A stretch of 62,930 nucleotides of DNA. Source: Alcanivorax sp. DG881. Its GTDB lineage: Bacteria; Pseudomonadota; Gammaproteobacteria; Pseudomonadales; Alcanivoracaceae. Positions 36,046 through 45,004 of this stretch are shown here, piece after piece. The stretch covers positions 3,465,195 to 3,528,124 of the forward strand of contig NZ_DS989915.1 of NCBI RefSeq assembly GCF_000155615.1, written 5' to 3'. The notes below the pieces were generated by a model. That model was given only the letters and a program-made list of their open reading frames with translations. It did not search any database and was not told the DNA's origin. The first letter of the stretch is position 1. Every line of letters begins with the position of its first letter. The position numbers were made by a program, and so were the translations under genes.

Positions 36046-36104
36046 AATAACCCGGGCCTGACCAGGTGATCTGCGTAACAGGTTGCTGGGTCAGGCGGTT
36101 ACGG

Positions 36105-36125
36105 GGTGCGAGTGGCGACAGGCGA
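36105..36125. repeat. Heptamer array between nadA and the M48 protease gene (GTGGCGA dialect)
   Basis: GGTGCGA (36105), GTGGCGA (36112) and CAGGCGA (36119), then AAGCCCG. It lies in a 138-bp convergent gap. The inverted pair CTGACC/GGTCAG (36058-36063 and 36089-36094) lies just upstream. No second array arm was found. Confidence 0.6.
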
Positions 36126-36183
36126 AAGCCCGGCGGATTCTCGTGCCTTGTTCTTCATTCCAGCGCTTCATTCCCGCTCTTAA

Positions 36184-37620
36184 TCAAAATTCCTCTTCGG
36201 ATAACCGCTTCATTTCCCGTAAACGCCCGTTTAGTTTGCTGTACAGGGCAAAGTCATTTTCTGCATCGCGCAGGGCATAACGCATTTGTTGCTGGGCCTT
36301 GGGGTCGTTGCCGCGCAGAAACTGGCTTTCGGCGCGGGCATGCAGGGCGCGCACGGTATCGCCACTGTTGCCGTAGGCATCCGCGGCCAGGTCCCAGATG
36401 TGCGGATCATTGGCGTGCTCATGGACAAGCGGTTTGAGTAGCGGCAGGGCCTTTTCCGGCTGCTTGCTGCGCAGATAAGCCTTGCTCTGCAGGATGGACG
36501 CCGCGTAGTTGTCCGGAGAAATGCGTTGTACCCACTCGGTTTCCTGAATGGTGAGTGGGTAGTTACCTTCATCCAGCGCCACCTCTGCCAGTCCCAGACG
36601 GAACCAGAGTTCGTCGGGATACTGGTCGGCCAGTCCCTGCATCAACTCCCGGGCCTGATCGTAATGGTTGGCTCGCAGGTAGCTCAGGGCCAGGCCATAG
36701 CGCGCCGCTTTCAGACCCAGGGCACTGCGCTCGTTGCTGTAGCGTTTGAAGTATTCAATGGCCTGATCATCAGAGGTGATGAAGCCTGCCTTGAGCCGCG
36801 CCTGGGCCAGCAGAAAGCCGGTGGATACCGACAGCCGTGCCGGGGGCAGGGTGCGAGCCCGTGCCCGGCTGTCGGCAATACGGCTTTCGGTCACCGGGTG
36901 AGTGAGCAGGAACTCCGGTGGATCGCCGGAGAAACGCTGGCTATCGTGCATGCGTTCGAAAAAACGTGGCATGGCGCCCGGGTCCATGCCGGAGGCCGCC
37001 AGGGTCTGCATGCCCACGCGGTCGGCTTCCCGTTCATTCTGGCGCGAGTAGGCCAGTTGGGCCTGAATGGCACCAGCCTGGGTGGCGGCAATGCCGGCCA
37101 TGCCCGCTTCCCCGTCACCGGCAATGGCCACGGCCAGGCTGGCCAGCATGGCGGCCAGCACGGCGGTGTTCATTTTTTTCGAATCCAGATAGCGGCGGGC
37201 AAAGTGCCGCTGGCTCACGTGGGCAATTTCGTGGGCAACCACCCCGGCCACTTCGTCTTCGCTGTCCGCATTCAGAAATAGGCCGGCGTTGAGCCCGATG
37301 ACGCCGCCGGGCACCGCGAAGGCGTTAATCTGGCGGCTGTTGATGACCACGATATCCAGGTTCGGCTCTTTCAGGTCGCTGTAGGACGCCAGGCGATAGA
37401 CCAGGCTTTCCACGTACTCCTGCACCATGGGATCGGACATGATGGAGGTCTGTCCGCGCAGGCCGCGCAGCCAGGCCCGACCCAGGCGGTATTCCTGATC
37501 GGCAGACATCAGTGCGGCAGTGGGGTCCCCGAGTACCGGCAGGTTGTCATCGGCGGCGGACGGGCTGGCCAGCCAGCAGCAGCCGAACAGCAAAAAAGTA
37601 CGTAAAAACAGCGTCAACAA
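36184..37620 (-). CDS. bepA: M48-family periplasmic metalloprotease with TPRs (BepA-like)
   Basis: 478 residues. The signal peptide (MLTLFLRTFLLFGCCWLASPSAA) is followed by a zinc protease domain: HEIAH at 130-134, with the third ligand in the EREADRVG segment at about 196-203. The C-terminal half holds TPR repeats (from about 300: ARYGLALSYLRANHYDQARELMQGL). E. coli BepA (487 residues) has the same layout and either degrades or matures LptD at the BAM complex. It is divergent from the TusA-like gene (126 nt apart). The position next to nadA matches the Pseudomonas gene order. Confidence 0.9.
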   Translation of the reverse strand: MLTLFLRTFLLFGCCWLASPSAADDNLPVLGDPTAALMSADQEYRLGRAWLRGLRGQTSIMSDPMVQEYVESLVYRLASYSDLKEPNLDIVVINSRQINAFAVPGGVIGLNAGLFLNADSEDEVAGVVAHEIAHVSQRHFARRYLDSKKMNTAVLAAMLASLAVAIAGDGEAGMAGIAATQAGAIQAQLAYSRQNEREADRVGMQTLAASGMDPGAMPRFFERMHDSQRFSGDPPEFLLTHPVTESRIADSRARARTLPPARLSVSTGFLLAQARLKAGFITSDDQAIEYFKRYSNERSALGLKAARYGLALSYLRANHYDQARELMQGLADQYPDELWFRLGLAEVALDEGNYPLTIQETEWVQRISPDNYAASILQSKAYLRSKQPEKALPLLKPLVHEHANDPHIWDLAADAYGNSGDTVRALHARAESQFLRGNDPKAQQQMRYALRDAENDFALYSKLNGRLREMKRLSEEEF

Positions 37621-37745
37621 GTTGTGGCTCCGTCCAGCGACGAGTAACGGGTCATGAAATTCCGGGTATCACTATGCGGGCACTGATTCAATGCCCGGCT
37701 TGTGACTATAATGCCGTCAGGGCGGCGATGAATGAAGCGATTACA

Positions 37746-38009
37746 ATGACTGAAAACCCTGTATCCGAACAAATGGTTGATCTCCATGTGGATGCCTCCA
37801 CGTTACAATGCCCACTGCCGTTATTGAAAACCCGGCAGGCGTTACGGCAACTCCGCGCCGGGCAAGTACTGGAAGTGATCGCCACGGACACCGGCTCAGC
37901 CAGTGATATCCCTGCCTATCTGAGACAATCCTGTCATGAGCTAGTTCGCATGCAGGAAAGCAAAGGCCGCTACTGTTTTGTTATCCGCTGCGGCACACAG
38001 GAGCCTTGA
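37746..38009 (+). CDS. TusA-like sulfurtransferase (PA1006 type)
   Basis: 87 residues, a SirA/TusA-fold persulfide carrier. The active Cys is C22 in the TusA motif (STLQCPLPLLKTRQAL). The genomic slot between the M48 protease and perM is that of Pseudomonas PA1006, which from memory is needed for molybdenum cofactor homeostasis and nitrate respiration rather than for tRNA thiolation. That functional transfer is inference. The ATG at 37746 is my choice; an in-frame ATG at 37728 adds six residues. The stop overlaps perM as TGATG. Confidence 0.82.
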   Translation: MTENPVSEQMVDLHVDASTLQCPLPLLKTRQALRQLRAGQVLEVIATDTGSASDIPAYLRQSCHELVRMQESKGRYCFVIRCGTQEP

Positions 38010-39100
38010 TGCTACGCATATTGAGAAACTGGGCCGATAACTACTTCTCGGATGAAGAAGCGGTGTATCTGGTTGTCCTGCTATTGGTCATTGGTCTGAC
38101 CATCGCGTTCTTCGGCGGCATGCTGGCTCCGGTGTTCACGGCCATGGTGGTCGCTTACCTGATGCAGGGGCTGGTGGGGGCGCTGGAGCGCCGGGGTGTG
38201 AAACGCATGCTGGCGGTGGGGCTGGTGTTCACGCTGTTTATGGGGCTGTTGATTGCCACGTTGGTCGTGTTGTTGCCCATGGTCTGGCGGCAGCTGGTGC
38301 TGCTGGTTCAGGACCAGTTGCCCCATGTGCTCAAGAACGGGGAAATCTGGTTGCGGGGGTTGCCGGCGCATTACCCGGAAATCATTTCCATGGAACAGGT
38401 GAATTCCATTGTTGCGGTGATTCAGCGGGAAGTGGCGGAAGCCGGGCAAGGGGTGCTGACCCTGTCGCTGGCGTCGATCCCGAACCTGGTGGAAATCATG
38501 GTGTTCCTGGTGCTGGTGCCGTTGCTGGTGTTCTTCTTCCTGAAGGACCGGGAAACCCTGGTGAACTGGATGCTGGGTTTTCTGCCCCGCAAGCGGCGGA
38601 TCCTCTCCCATGTATGGCAGGAAATGGATGGCCAGATTGCCAACTATGTGCGGGGCAAAGCCATTGAGATTCTGTTGGTGGGCGGGGCGACCTTTATTGC
38701 CTTTGTGCTGCTGGACATGAATTACGCGGTGCTGTTGGCGGTGCTGGTGGGGTTGTCGGTGGTGGTGCCGTATATTGGTGCCACTGTGGTGACCTTGCCG
38801 GTGGCCGCGGTGGCCTATGTGCAGTTTGGCTGGGGCGGCGATTTCGCCCTGGTGATGATCGTGTACGGCATTATCCAGTTCATTGACGGCAATATTCTGG
38901 TGCCGCTGCTGTTTTCCGAGGCGGTGAACCTGCACCCGGTGGCGATTATTACCGCGATTCTGCTGTTCGGTGGGCTGTGGGGGCTGTGGGGAGTGTTCTT
39001 CGCCATCCCGCTGGCCACGCTGATCAAGGCGGTGATCAACGCCTGGCCCCGGCAGGCGGATTATTCTCCCGGGAAGCTGGAGGCGCAGCCAGAGGCCTGA
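38009..39100 (+). CDS. perM: AI-2E/PerM-family transporter
   Basis: 363 residues, polytopic inner-membrane protein of the UPF0118 (PerM/YhhT/TqsA) family. Hydrophobic segments lie at about 18-55, 68-95, 150-180, 210-270 and 285-340, with the family motif GNILVPLLFSEAVNLHPVAIITAIL near the end (about 300-324). Substrates are uncertain; some members export AI-2 or sodium. The ATG at 38009 overlaps the TusA-like stop, so they are translationally coupled. The stop is directly followed by a heptamer array. Confidence 0.88.
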   Translation: MLRILRNWADNYFSDEEAVYLVVLLLVIGLTIAFFGGMLAPVFTAMVVAYLMQGLVGALERRGVKRMLAVGLVFTLFMGLLIATLVVLLPMVWRQLVLLVQDQLPHVLKNGEIWLRGLPAHYPEIISMEQVNSIVAVIQREVAEAGQGVLTLSLASIPNLVEIMVFLVLVPLLVFFFLKDRETLVNWMLGFLPRKRRILSHVWQEMDGQIANYVRGKAIEILLVGGATFIAFVLLDMNYAVLLAVLVGLSVVVPYIGATVVTLPVAAVAYVQFGWGGDFALVMIVYGIIQFIDGNILVPLLFSEAVNLHPVAIITAILLFGGLWGLWGVFFAIPLATLIKAVINAWPRQADYSPGKLEAQPEA

Positions 39101-39103
39101 TAA

Positions 39104-39190
39104 ACGCCTGACGCCTGACGCCGGAAGACGAAAAACACCACGCTTGCGTCACTGCATGGCGCCAGGCGTTGGGCATCAGGCGTTAGGTGT
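39104..39190. repeat. Inverted heptamer arrays between perM and bcp (ACGCCTG dialect)
   Basis: After perM come ACGCCTG (39104), ACGCCTG (39111) and ACGCCGG (39118), then AAGACG. Facing it are CAGGCGT (39163), TGGGCAT (39170), CAGGCGT (39177) and TAGGTGT (39184), which read as ACGCCTG units downstream of bcp. The bcp stop (39176-39178) and last codons are inside the array. The core between arms is about 35 bp and includes ACGCTTGCGT. Confidence 0.88.
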
Positions 39191-39664
39191 AATCCCCAGC
39201 GCATCCAGTTCTGCCAGCAGATCCTCGTGATGGGACTTGGTCTTGAATTTGTCCATCACCTTCAGCAACTTGCCATCCTTGCCGACGATAAACGTGGTGC
39301 GGATGAGCCCCATGAATTCCTTGCCCATGAACTTTTTCATGCCCCAGCATCCGTATTTCTCGGCGGTGGCGTGATCTTCGTCGGATAGCAAGGTGAAGTT
39401 CAGGTCATGCTTGTCGATAAACTTGGGCAGGCGAGCAACCGCATCCGGGCTGATGCCGAACACAACCACGCCGCGCGTTTCCAGCTCGGCCTTGGTATCG
39501 CGAATGCCGCAGGCCTGGGTGGTACAGCCTGGGGTGAGGGCCTTGGGGTAGAAAAAAATCACCACCGGGTTCTTGTCCCTGAAGGATCGCAATTCAATCA
39601 GGTTGCCGTCCTGATCCGGCAGTTTGAAGTTGGGGGCCAGATTGCCAATCTTGGGGTGTGCCAT
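39176..39664 (-). CDS. bcp: Thiol peroxidase Bcp (PrxQ type)
   Basis: 162 residues, thioredoxin-fold peroxiredoxin that reduces hydrogen peroxide and organic hydroperoxides. Peroxidatic C47 is in KALTPGCTTQACGIRD, and resolving C52 five residues later marks the atypical 2-Cys PrxQ/Bcp subtype. The C-terminus (LDALGITPNA) is encoded by DNA that is part of a 7-bp periodic array, suggesting the repeat has extended into or captured the gene end. It lies downstream of gcvR on the same strand. Confidence 0.93.
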   Translation of the reverse strand: MAHPKIGNLAPNFKLPDQDGNLIELRSFRDKNPVVIFFYPKALTPGCTTQACGIRDTKAELETRGVVVFGISPDAVARLPKFIDKHDLNFTLLSDEDHATAEKYGCWGMKKFMGKEFMGLIRTTFIVGKDGKLLKVMDKFKTKSHHEDLLAELDALGITPNA

Positions 39665-39706
39665 GTCTGCGTCTGTTTCCCTTGTTTTGGTTGATGTCTT
39701 TTGCTT

Positions 39707-39727
39707 GCTGCGTGAAGCGTGCTGCGG
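39707..39727. repeat. Heptamer array between gcvR and bcp (GCTGCGT dialect)
   Basis: GCTGCGT (39707), GAAGCGT (39714) and GCTGCGG (39721), ending 3 nt before the gcvR stop. Read downstream of gcvR the units are CCGCAGC/ACGCTTC type, the same vocabulary as the aspS-yebC hairpin and the ruvC leader. Confidence 0.65.
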
Positions 39728-39730
39728 ATT

Positions 39731-40258
39731 TTAACGCTTCGGTGTCATGGTGGCGTCCAGGTTGCGCGCTTCACAGAAATCCAGGAACGCATCGCGTAAC
39801 TGGGCCACGGAGTGCTCCGCGCTCATGCTCAGGACCAGCTGCAGGCTGAACATGCGGGTACCGGTGTGGGGCGCAGCGTAGGTGCCGGTATGTAAATCAT
39901 CAATATTGATATTGCGCGCGGAAAAGAAATTGGCGATTTCATGGACGATGCCGGGGTTGTCCATGGCGACGACCTCTACCTCATAGGGCAGGGCGGCAGG
40001 GCGAGCATCCGGGGCGCGGGTGCGCTTGAGCGTGATCAGCAGGTCCAGTTGTTCGGATAGTTGCTGCTGCCCGGCTTCCAGGTTGTCCAGGGTGGTTGCG
40101 CTGCCGGCGACCAGCATCAGCACGGCAAATTCGCCGCCCAGCACCGTCATGCGCGAATCCATGATGCTGCCATCGTATTCCAGCACGGCCTTGGACAGGG
40201 CCTGCACTATGCCGGGCCGGTCCGTGCCCAGGGCAGAAATGACAATCAACTGGTCCAT
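39731..40258 (-). CDS. gcvR: Glycine cleavage system regulator-like ACT protein (GcvR)
   Basis: 175 residues with two ACT domains: [27 protein letters not shown] (about 6-32) and [26 protein letters not shown] (about 94-119). In E. coli GcvR antagonises GcvA at the gcv operon. In Pseudomonas the gene occupies the same slot between bcp and dapA. No DNA-binding domain is present, as expected. It is divergent from dapA. Confidence 0.88.
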   Translation of the reverse strand: MDQLIVISALGTDRPGIVQALSKAVLEYDGSIMDSRMTVLGGEFAVLMLVAGSATTLDNLEAGQQQLSEQLDLLITLKRTRAPDARPAALPYEVEVVAMDNPGIVHEIANFFSARNINIDDLHTGTYAAPHTGTRMFSLQLVLSMSAEHSVAQLRDAFLDFCEARNLDATMTPKR

Positions 40259-40608
40259 GGCTGCTCTCCATCAGTGGTGGCCATTTGTTTATGGCCCTGC
40301 AATACCGGGGAATAGACATCGGCATGCCGGGCTGCATTCGCCCTCTGCAGGGGCGTGTGTGGCCAATCAGTCTACCCAGTTCATCCAGTACTGAACACTT
40401 GCCGGTGTGGGTGGTCTTAACCCTGGGCCCTCAAGGCGTTGCCGTTTTTCGCTTCCTCTTGCTTTTGCAGGGGGAAACGGGGGACTCGCGTCTTGTCCGC
40501 CTTGGGGGCGAGGTTTACCATAGCGCCCTTCAGTCGACGATAGCGCCTGCTGGCAGGAAGCGTCGCGGTTAATTGGCGCACAGCGTTTGCGCACAACAGG
40601 AGACAGGC

Positions 40609-41493
40609 ATGATTCGCGGCAGCATAGTGGCCTTGGTGACCCCCATGCGTGCAGATGGGTCCGTGGACTGGGAGCGTTTGCGCTCGCTGGTTAACTGGCA
40701 TGTAGAGCAGGGCACCCACGCCATCGTGGCTGTGGGCACCACGGGTGAATCCGCCACGCTGGGCTTTGAAGAGCATGACAGTGTGATCCGTGAAGTGGTG
40801 GCACTGGCCAAGGGGCGCATTCCGGTGATTGCCGGTACCGGCGCCAACAATACCGAAGAGGCCATTCGCCTGACCCGCGACGCGAAACGGGATGGTGCGG
40901 ATGCTTGTCTGCTGGTGACCCCTTACTACAACAAGCCCCCCCAGGAAGGCCTGTATCAGCATTTTCTGGCGGTAGCCCGTGCCGTGGATATCCCACAAAT
41001 CCTGTATAACGTGCCCGGCCGGACGTCCTGCGACCTGTTGCCGGAGACCGTGGAGCGCTTGAGCAAGGTGCCTAACATTGTGGGCATCAAGGAAGCCACC
41101 GGGAATCTGGAGCGTGCCCGCGAAATCCGTGAGCGTTGCGGTGATGACTTCATGCTTTACTCCGGTGACGACGCCACTGCCCTGGACTTTATCCTGGCTG
41201 GCGGCCATGGCGATATTTCTGTGACTGCCAACGTGGCTCCGGCGAAAATGGCTGCCATGTGTGAGGCGGCCCTGGCCGGGGATGCAGATAAAGCCCGTGC
41301 GCTGAATGCGGAACTTGAACCCCTGCACCGTGATCTGTTTATTGAAGCGAATCCGATCCCGGTAAAATGGGCACTGTTTGAAATGGGGCTGATTGACGCA
41401 GGTATCCGGCTGCCGCTGGTATCGCTGTCAGAAGCGGCCCAGCCGCGGTTGCGTGAAACCATGCGCCAGTGCGGCCTGCTGGAGGTTAAATGA
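40609..41493 (+). CDS. dapA: 4-hydroxy-tetrahydrodipicolinate synthase DapA
   Basis: 294 residues, TIM-barrel lyase condensing pyruvate with aspartate semialdehyde in lysine/diaminopimelate synthesis. Schiff-base K161 (IVGIKEATG), Y133 ([10 protein letters not shown]), R138 and the GTTGESATL motif (43-51) are all present. The ATG at 40609 follows CAGGAGA; upstream in-frame codons are non-conserved. The stop overlaps bamC as ATGA, a classic dapA-bamC arrangement. Confidence 0.97.
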   Translation: MIRGSIVALVTPMRADGSVDWERLRSLVNWHVEQGTHAIVAVGTTGESATLGFEEHDSVIREVVALAKGRIPVIAGTGANNTEEAIRLTRDAKRDGADACLLVTPYYNKPPQEGLYQHFLAVARAVDIPQILYNVPGRTSCDLLPETVERLSKVPNIVGIKEATGNLERAREIRERCGDDFMLYSGDDATALDFILAGGHGDISVTANVAPAKMAAMCEAALAGDADKARALNAELEPLHRDLFIEANPIPVKWALFEMGLIDAGIRLPLVSLSEAAQPRLRETMRQCGLLEVK

Positions 41494-42107
41494 AGAAAGC
41501 GGCGTTGCTTGCACCACTTATGCTCGCCCTGATGGTTGCCAGCTGTAGCTGGTTGCCGGATAGCAGTCTGGAATATCGCAAAGCAGCGGTGACCGATCCG
41601 ATCAAGGTGCCGGAAGGTGGCGTTTTTATTGGTGAGCAGCCGCTGTATGCGGTGCCTCGCCAGGATGAACGGCTGACCGCCCCCCGTGAGGATGAAGACC
41701 GTTTTCAGCCACCTCGCCCGCCGCAACTGGTGGTGTTGGGTAATGCCCCGGACAAAGAGAACGACGAACCTGCGCCGGAGGGGGAGTCCGCCAAGGCGTT
41801 GCTGGGCCGTGATGGTAACGGCTACCCGATTATCATGATGTCCACCCGCTATGCCTGGGCGTGGGAATACGTGGGGGATGCCCTGAAGCAGACCGACTTG
41901 AAGGTGAGTGACCGCGATCGCGAAGTGGGTATCTTCTATCTCAAGGTGCCCAACCGTTATGAACTCGGGGCCCGTGAAGCACAGCTGAAACTGAGCCACA
42001 CCACCAACGGTATCCAGGTGGCAGTGCTTAACGAGAAAGGCACCGCGCTGGTGGAGAAAACCCCGGGGCTGGCCATTCTCGAGCGAATTTACGACGAGCT
42101 CGATTAA
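41490..42107 (+). CDS. bamC: Outer-membrane assembly lipoprotein BamC, short form
   Basis: 205 residues. The signal sequence has lipobox near MVASC (Cys19), followed by the unstructured BamD-binding segment ([17 protein letters not shown], conserved in BamC) and one helix-grip domain (about 110-205). E. coli BamC is about 344 residues with two helix-grip domains, so this protein appears to keep only the first. Neighbour dapA supports the call. The stop shares a base with the next start (TAATG). Confidence 0.85.
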   Translation: MKKAALLAPLMLALMVASCSWLPDSSLEYRKAAVTDPIKVPEGGVFIGEQPLYAVPRQDERLTAPREDEDRFQPPRPPQLVVLGNAPDKENDEPAPEGESAKALLGRDGNGYPIIMMSTRYAWAWEYVGDALKQTDLKVSDRDREVGIFYLKVPNRYELGAREAQLKLSHTTNGIQVAVLNEKGTALVEKTPGLAILERIYDELD

Positions 42108-42880
42108 TGCAGCTGGCGTCACTGGGCAGTGGCAGTAAAGGTAATGCCACGCTGGTGTTGGCTGACGATACCCTGGTCCTGATTGATTGCGGCTTCACGG
42201 TGAAAGAAACCGAGGCGCGGCTGGGGAGGCTGGGGCTGGCAACGGATCAGCTCAGTGCGATTCTGGTTACCCATGAACATGGTGATCATATTCGCAGCGC
42301 CGGGGCGCTGGCCCGCAAGGTGGGCTGTCCGGTGTATAGCTCCTTTGGCACCGCCAGTGCCGTGCACGACAAGCGCGCGACGCTGAAAGGTGCCGACTGG
42401 CAGGAAGTTCGCCCCGGCCGGGCGTTTAGCCTGGGCGCCATGGAAATTCTGCCGGTGCTGGTGCCCCACGATGCCCGCGAACCTTGTCAGTACCGTTTTT
42501 CCTGGCAGCAGCGCACCGTGGGGGTGCTGACGGACCTGGGGGCAATTACTCCCCACGTGGTGGATGCTTACCGGGAATGTGATGCGCTGGTACTGGAATG
42601 CAATCACGACCCGCAGTTGCTGGCGTCGGGGCCGTATCCATCATCGTTGAAACGGCGCGTGGGTGGTATGTTGGGGCATCTGAGCAATGATCAGGCGGCG
42701 GCGTTGCTGCGCCAGGCCAATGTGGACCGCCTGCAACATCTGGTGCTTTCGCACCTGAGCGAACAGAACAACACGTCCCGGCACGCACTGGATGCGGTCG
42801 AACGGGTGATTACCCAGGGGCGTGAGCGAATTGGCGTTGCCAGCCAGACGGAAGGGTTTGACTGGCTGCAAGTACATTAA
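42107..42880 (+). CDS. MBL-fold metallo-hydrolase (YycJ/WalJ-like)
   Basis: 257 residues. Metallo-beta-lactamase fold with the metal motif THEHGDHIRS (about 54-63), the leading LASLGSGSKGNATLV typical of the YycJ/WalJ group, the Asp ligand in LTDLGAIT and a late His in LSHLSEQNNT. Relatives are exonuclease- or phosphodiesterase-like, and the precise substrate is unknown. It lies between bamC and purC, as in Pseudomonas. Confidence 0.87.
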   Translation: MQLASLGSGSKGNATLVLADDTLVLIDCGFTVKETEARLGRLGLATDQLSAILVTHEHGDHIRSAGALARKVGCPVYSSFGTASAVHDKRATLKGADWQEVRPGRAFSLGAMEILPVLVPHDAREPCQYRFSWQQRTVGVLTDLGAITPHVVDAYRECDALVLECNHDPQLLASGPYPSSLKRRVGGMLGHLSNDQAAALLRQANVDRLQHLVLSHLSEQNNTSRHALDAVERVITQGRERIGVASQTEGFDWLQVH

Positions 42881-42906
42881 TACTGACCTGAGTAATAGGC
42901 CTTTCC

Positions 42907-43623
42907 ATGGAAAAACGCGACGAGTTGTATGCCGGCAAAGCCAAGTCTGTGTACACCACCGATGACGCGGACAAGCTGATCATGCTGTTTCGTGACGACA
43001 CCTCCGCCTTCGACGGCAAGAAAAAGGAGGCGTTGGCACGCAAGGGAGCGGTGAACAATCAGTTCAACGCAGCCATCATGGAAAAGCTGAAGGCGGCGGG
43101 CATTCCCTGCCACTTCGAGAAAACCCTGTCCGCCACGGAATCCCTGGTCAAGAAGATGGACATGATCCCGGTAGAGTGTGTGGTGCGTAACATCGCCGCC
43201 GGCTCCATTTGTCGTCGTCTGGGGGTGGAAGAAGGGCTGGAGCTGAACCCGCCTACCTTTGAATTCTTCCTCAAGGATGATGACCTGGGGGATCCCATGG
43301 TCAATGATTTCCATATTCAGAGCTTTGGCTGGGCCACCGATGAACAGGTGGCGCAGATGAAAGTGCTTACCTTCCAGGTGAACGATGTGCTCAAGCAGCT
43401 GTTTCTGGACGGTGAAATGCTGCTGGTGGATTACAAGCTGGAATTTGGCGTGTTTAATGGTGAAGTGCTGCTGGGCGATGAATTCAGCCCGGACGGTTGT
43501 CGCCTGTGGGACAAGAACACCCGCGAAAAACTGGACAAGGACCGTTTCCGCCAGGGGTTGGGCGGCGTGGTAGAAGCCTACGAAGAAGTGGGCAAGCGTC
43601 TGGGGATGACGTTCGAGTACTGA
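42907..43623 (+). CDS. purC: SAICAR synthetase PurC
   Basis: 238 residues. ATP-dependent ligation of aspartate to CAIR in purine synthesis. Starts [20 protein letters not shown], with [16 protein letters not shown] (about 96-111), the two PurC signatures, and [19 protein letters not shown] near 180. Standard length. A hairpin with an 11-bp stem follows the stop. Confidence 0.97.
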   Translation: MEKRDELYAGKAKSVYTTDDADKLIMLFRDDTSAFDGKKKEALARKGAVNNQFNAAIMEKLKAAGIPCHFEKTLSATESLVKKMDMIPVECVVRNIAAGSICRRLGVEEGLELNPPTFEFFLKDDDLGDPMVNDFHIQSFGWATDEQVAQMKVLTFQVNDVLKQLFLDGEMLLVDYKLEFGVFNGEVLLGDEFSPDGCRLWDKNTREKLDKDRFRQGLGGVVEAYEEVGKRLGMTFEY

Positions 43624-43633
43624 TCAACGACAC

Positions 43634-43666
43634 GAGCCTGCCGGGCCGACCGGTGCCGGCAGGCTC
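43634..43666 (+). terminator. Hairpin after purC
   Basis: GAGCCTGCCGG (43634-43644) pairs perfectly with CCGGCAGGCTC (43656-43666), loop 11 nt. No T run follows (CCAATAATAAG), so it is a terminator candidate of moderate strength. Confidence 0.6.
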
Positions 43667-43696
43667 CCAATAATAAGTAGAAAAAAAGGAGAAGGT

Positions 43697-43930
43697 ATGA
43701 AATCCGTAATGCGTCTGGCCGTTATTGGCCTGTTGGCCGCGGTTCTCAGTGGCTGTTTCCTCACCAAGCTGGCGACTACGCCCATGCGCTTAGTGGGGGC
43801 GGCCGGTTCCGTGGTCGGGGCGGTGCTGTCGATTATTCCGGTGGCGGGTAATGCCGCTGATGAAGCGCTGGAAAAGGTCGACGGGGCCATTGATGGGACC
43901 GCGGACAGTATCGATAAAATCCCGCTCTGA
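43697..43930 (+). CDS. Small putative lipoprotein (DUF6726-like)
   Basis: 77 residues. The lipoprotein signal LLAAVLSGC has the lipidated Cys at about 20, followed by a Gly/Ala/Val-rich segment (RLVGAAGSVVGAVLSIIPVAG) and an acidic C-terminus (DEALEKVDGAIDGTADSIDKI). I believe this is the small DUF6726 family found after purC in Pseudomonas relatives. The function is unknown. AAGGAGAAGG lies just upstream of the ATG. Confidence 0.72.
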   Translation: MKSVMRLAVIGLLAAVLSGCFLTKLATTPMRLVGAAGSVVGAVLSIIPVAGNAADEALEKVDGAIDGTADSIDKIPL

Positions 43931-43950
43931 TCCACGCTGAATTTTCCCCG

Positions 43951-43968
43951 GCCGGCGTTTGCGCCGGC
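43951..43968 (+). terminator. GC hairpin after the small lipoprotein gene
   Basis: GCCGGCG (43951-43957), loop TTTG, CGCCGGC (43962-43968), 20 nt past the stop. Stable but without a T tract. Confidence 0.45.
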
Positions 43969-44073
43969 TACGGGTGACGCCCTGGCGCTTGTAATCGGCC
44001 AGGGGGTTGTGAAAAATACAGGCTCTTATTGCCGGGGCTTGCCCGATATAACAACAATAAACTGGAGTTTGCC

Positions 44074-44580
44074 ATGCGTCGCTGGCTGCTTTCCTTCCTT
44101 GCGTTGCTGCCTCTGTCGGCGGCGGCGGACGATGCCCTGATCGGTATCGGCTATCTCAATGGTCTGGTCGGGCTTAACCTCGAATGGGCTACCGAAAAGA
44201 ACAGTTTCTACGGCATGCCTGCCTATTATGTGGATTCCAGTGGCCTGGATACGGAAGAGTTCCGCTGGGTAGCGGGCTGGCGCCGCAAGATGGAACGCGG
44301 ACTCATGTCAGAGAAGGGCTTCTACACGGGCCTGATGGCGGGCGATCTGGGCGGCGAGCGCCACTATGAGCGGCTGGGCGCTGGCGTTGAACTGGGCCAC
44401 CAGTGGGTGAAACCGTACTCGCGCTGGACCGTGAGCGCGGCGGTGGGCGTGCTGGAAGCGCTGGAGTGCGGCGAGTACCGTGGCGTCAGGGCTTGCGATA
44501 GCGAGGAAGAGCGGGATCGGCATGATCTGGATATCGAACCGGTGGTCGTGCTGGGGGTGAGTTTCAGTCTGCGCCGCTGA
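44074..44580 (+). CDS. Exported protein, possibly a small outer-membrane barrel
   Basis: 168 residues. The signal peptide MRRWLLSFLALLPLSAAADD is followed by alternating hydrophobic/polar strands (ALIGIGYLNGLVGLNLEW; FYTGLMAGDL; YERLGAGVELGHQWV; WTVSAAVGVLEAL), ending VVVLGVSFSLRR with a beta-signal-like strand, which suggests an 8-strand barrel. The two Cys near the end (ECGEYRGVRACD) could form a disulfide. The ATG at 44074 follows CTGGAG. I do not recognise a family. A strong terminator follows. Confidence 0.6.
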   Translation: MRRWLLSFLALLPLSAAADDALIGIGYLNGLVGLNLEWATEKNSFYGMPAYYVDSSGLDTEEFRWVAGWRRKMERGLMSEKGFYTGLMAGDLGGERHYERLGAGVELGHQWVKPYSRWTVSAAVGVLEALECGEYRGVRACDSEEERDRHDLDIEPVVVLGVSFSLRR

Positions 44581-44611
44581 TTGCTGCTGAGCCCGAAATC
44601 ACCGTTTTATG

Positions 44612-44638
44612 GAAAAGCCGCTTATTGAGCGGCTTTTC
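44612..44638 (+). terminator. Rho-independent terminator
   Basis: GAAAAGCCGCT (44612-44622), loop TATTG, AGCGGCTTTTC (44628-44638). Symmetric, so usable from both strands in this convergent gap. Confidence 0.88.
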
Positions 44639-45004
44639 TCGTTCTGATCACTTCGCTTGCCTGCCGCGCCGGGTAAAACTGTAAGCCCGATTTTTCGTTA
44701 ATCAGCCACGCCTTTCTCTTGCTTTTTCCCCTTATGCCCTGTTGGCGGGCAACAGTTTTGCACAGCGAACACGCTGATTTCACCCGATGCGTGAACGTTG
44801 GAGGCTAAGCTATTGATTTGCAGTGCGTATTTGTAAGTTGCTGATTTTAAACGGTTTAATATTGTGGCCATTTTTTCATCATTCTAATGACATGGCAGGC
44901 ACGACAGGCGGTGGCGGCAGTTCCTGACAGTCTATGCACAGAGTTATCCACAGAAGTTGTGAGTAACTTTTTTGCGGCGCCCTAGGGTTCCGGCGGGGGC
45001 TGTT
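44639..45004. other. Non-coding 366-bp stretch with AT-rich tract and DnaA-box cluster
   Basis: No credible ORF. An AT-rich tract (about 44800-44890) is followed by CTATGCACA (44932-44940), a perfect consensus DnaA box TTATCCACA (44944-44952), and TGTGAGTAA (44958-44966; reverse TTACTCACA). The flanking boxes each differ from the consensus at one position. See findings. Confidence 0.5.

Noticed and set aside
44639..45004. Chromosomal replication origin
   Set aside because: Only three DnaA-like boxes and none of the usual oriC neighbours; kept as a lower-claim finding.
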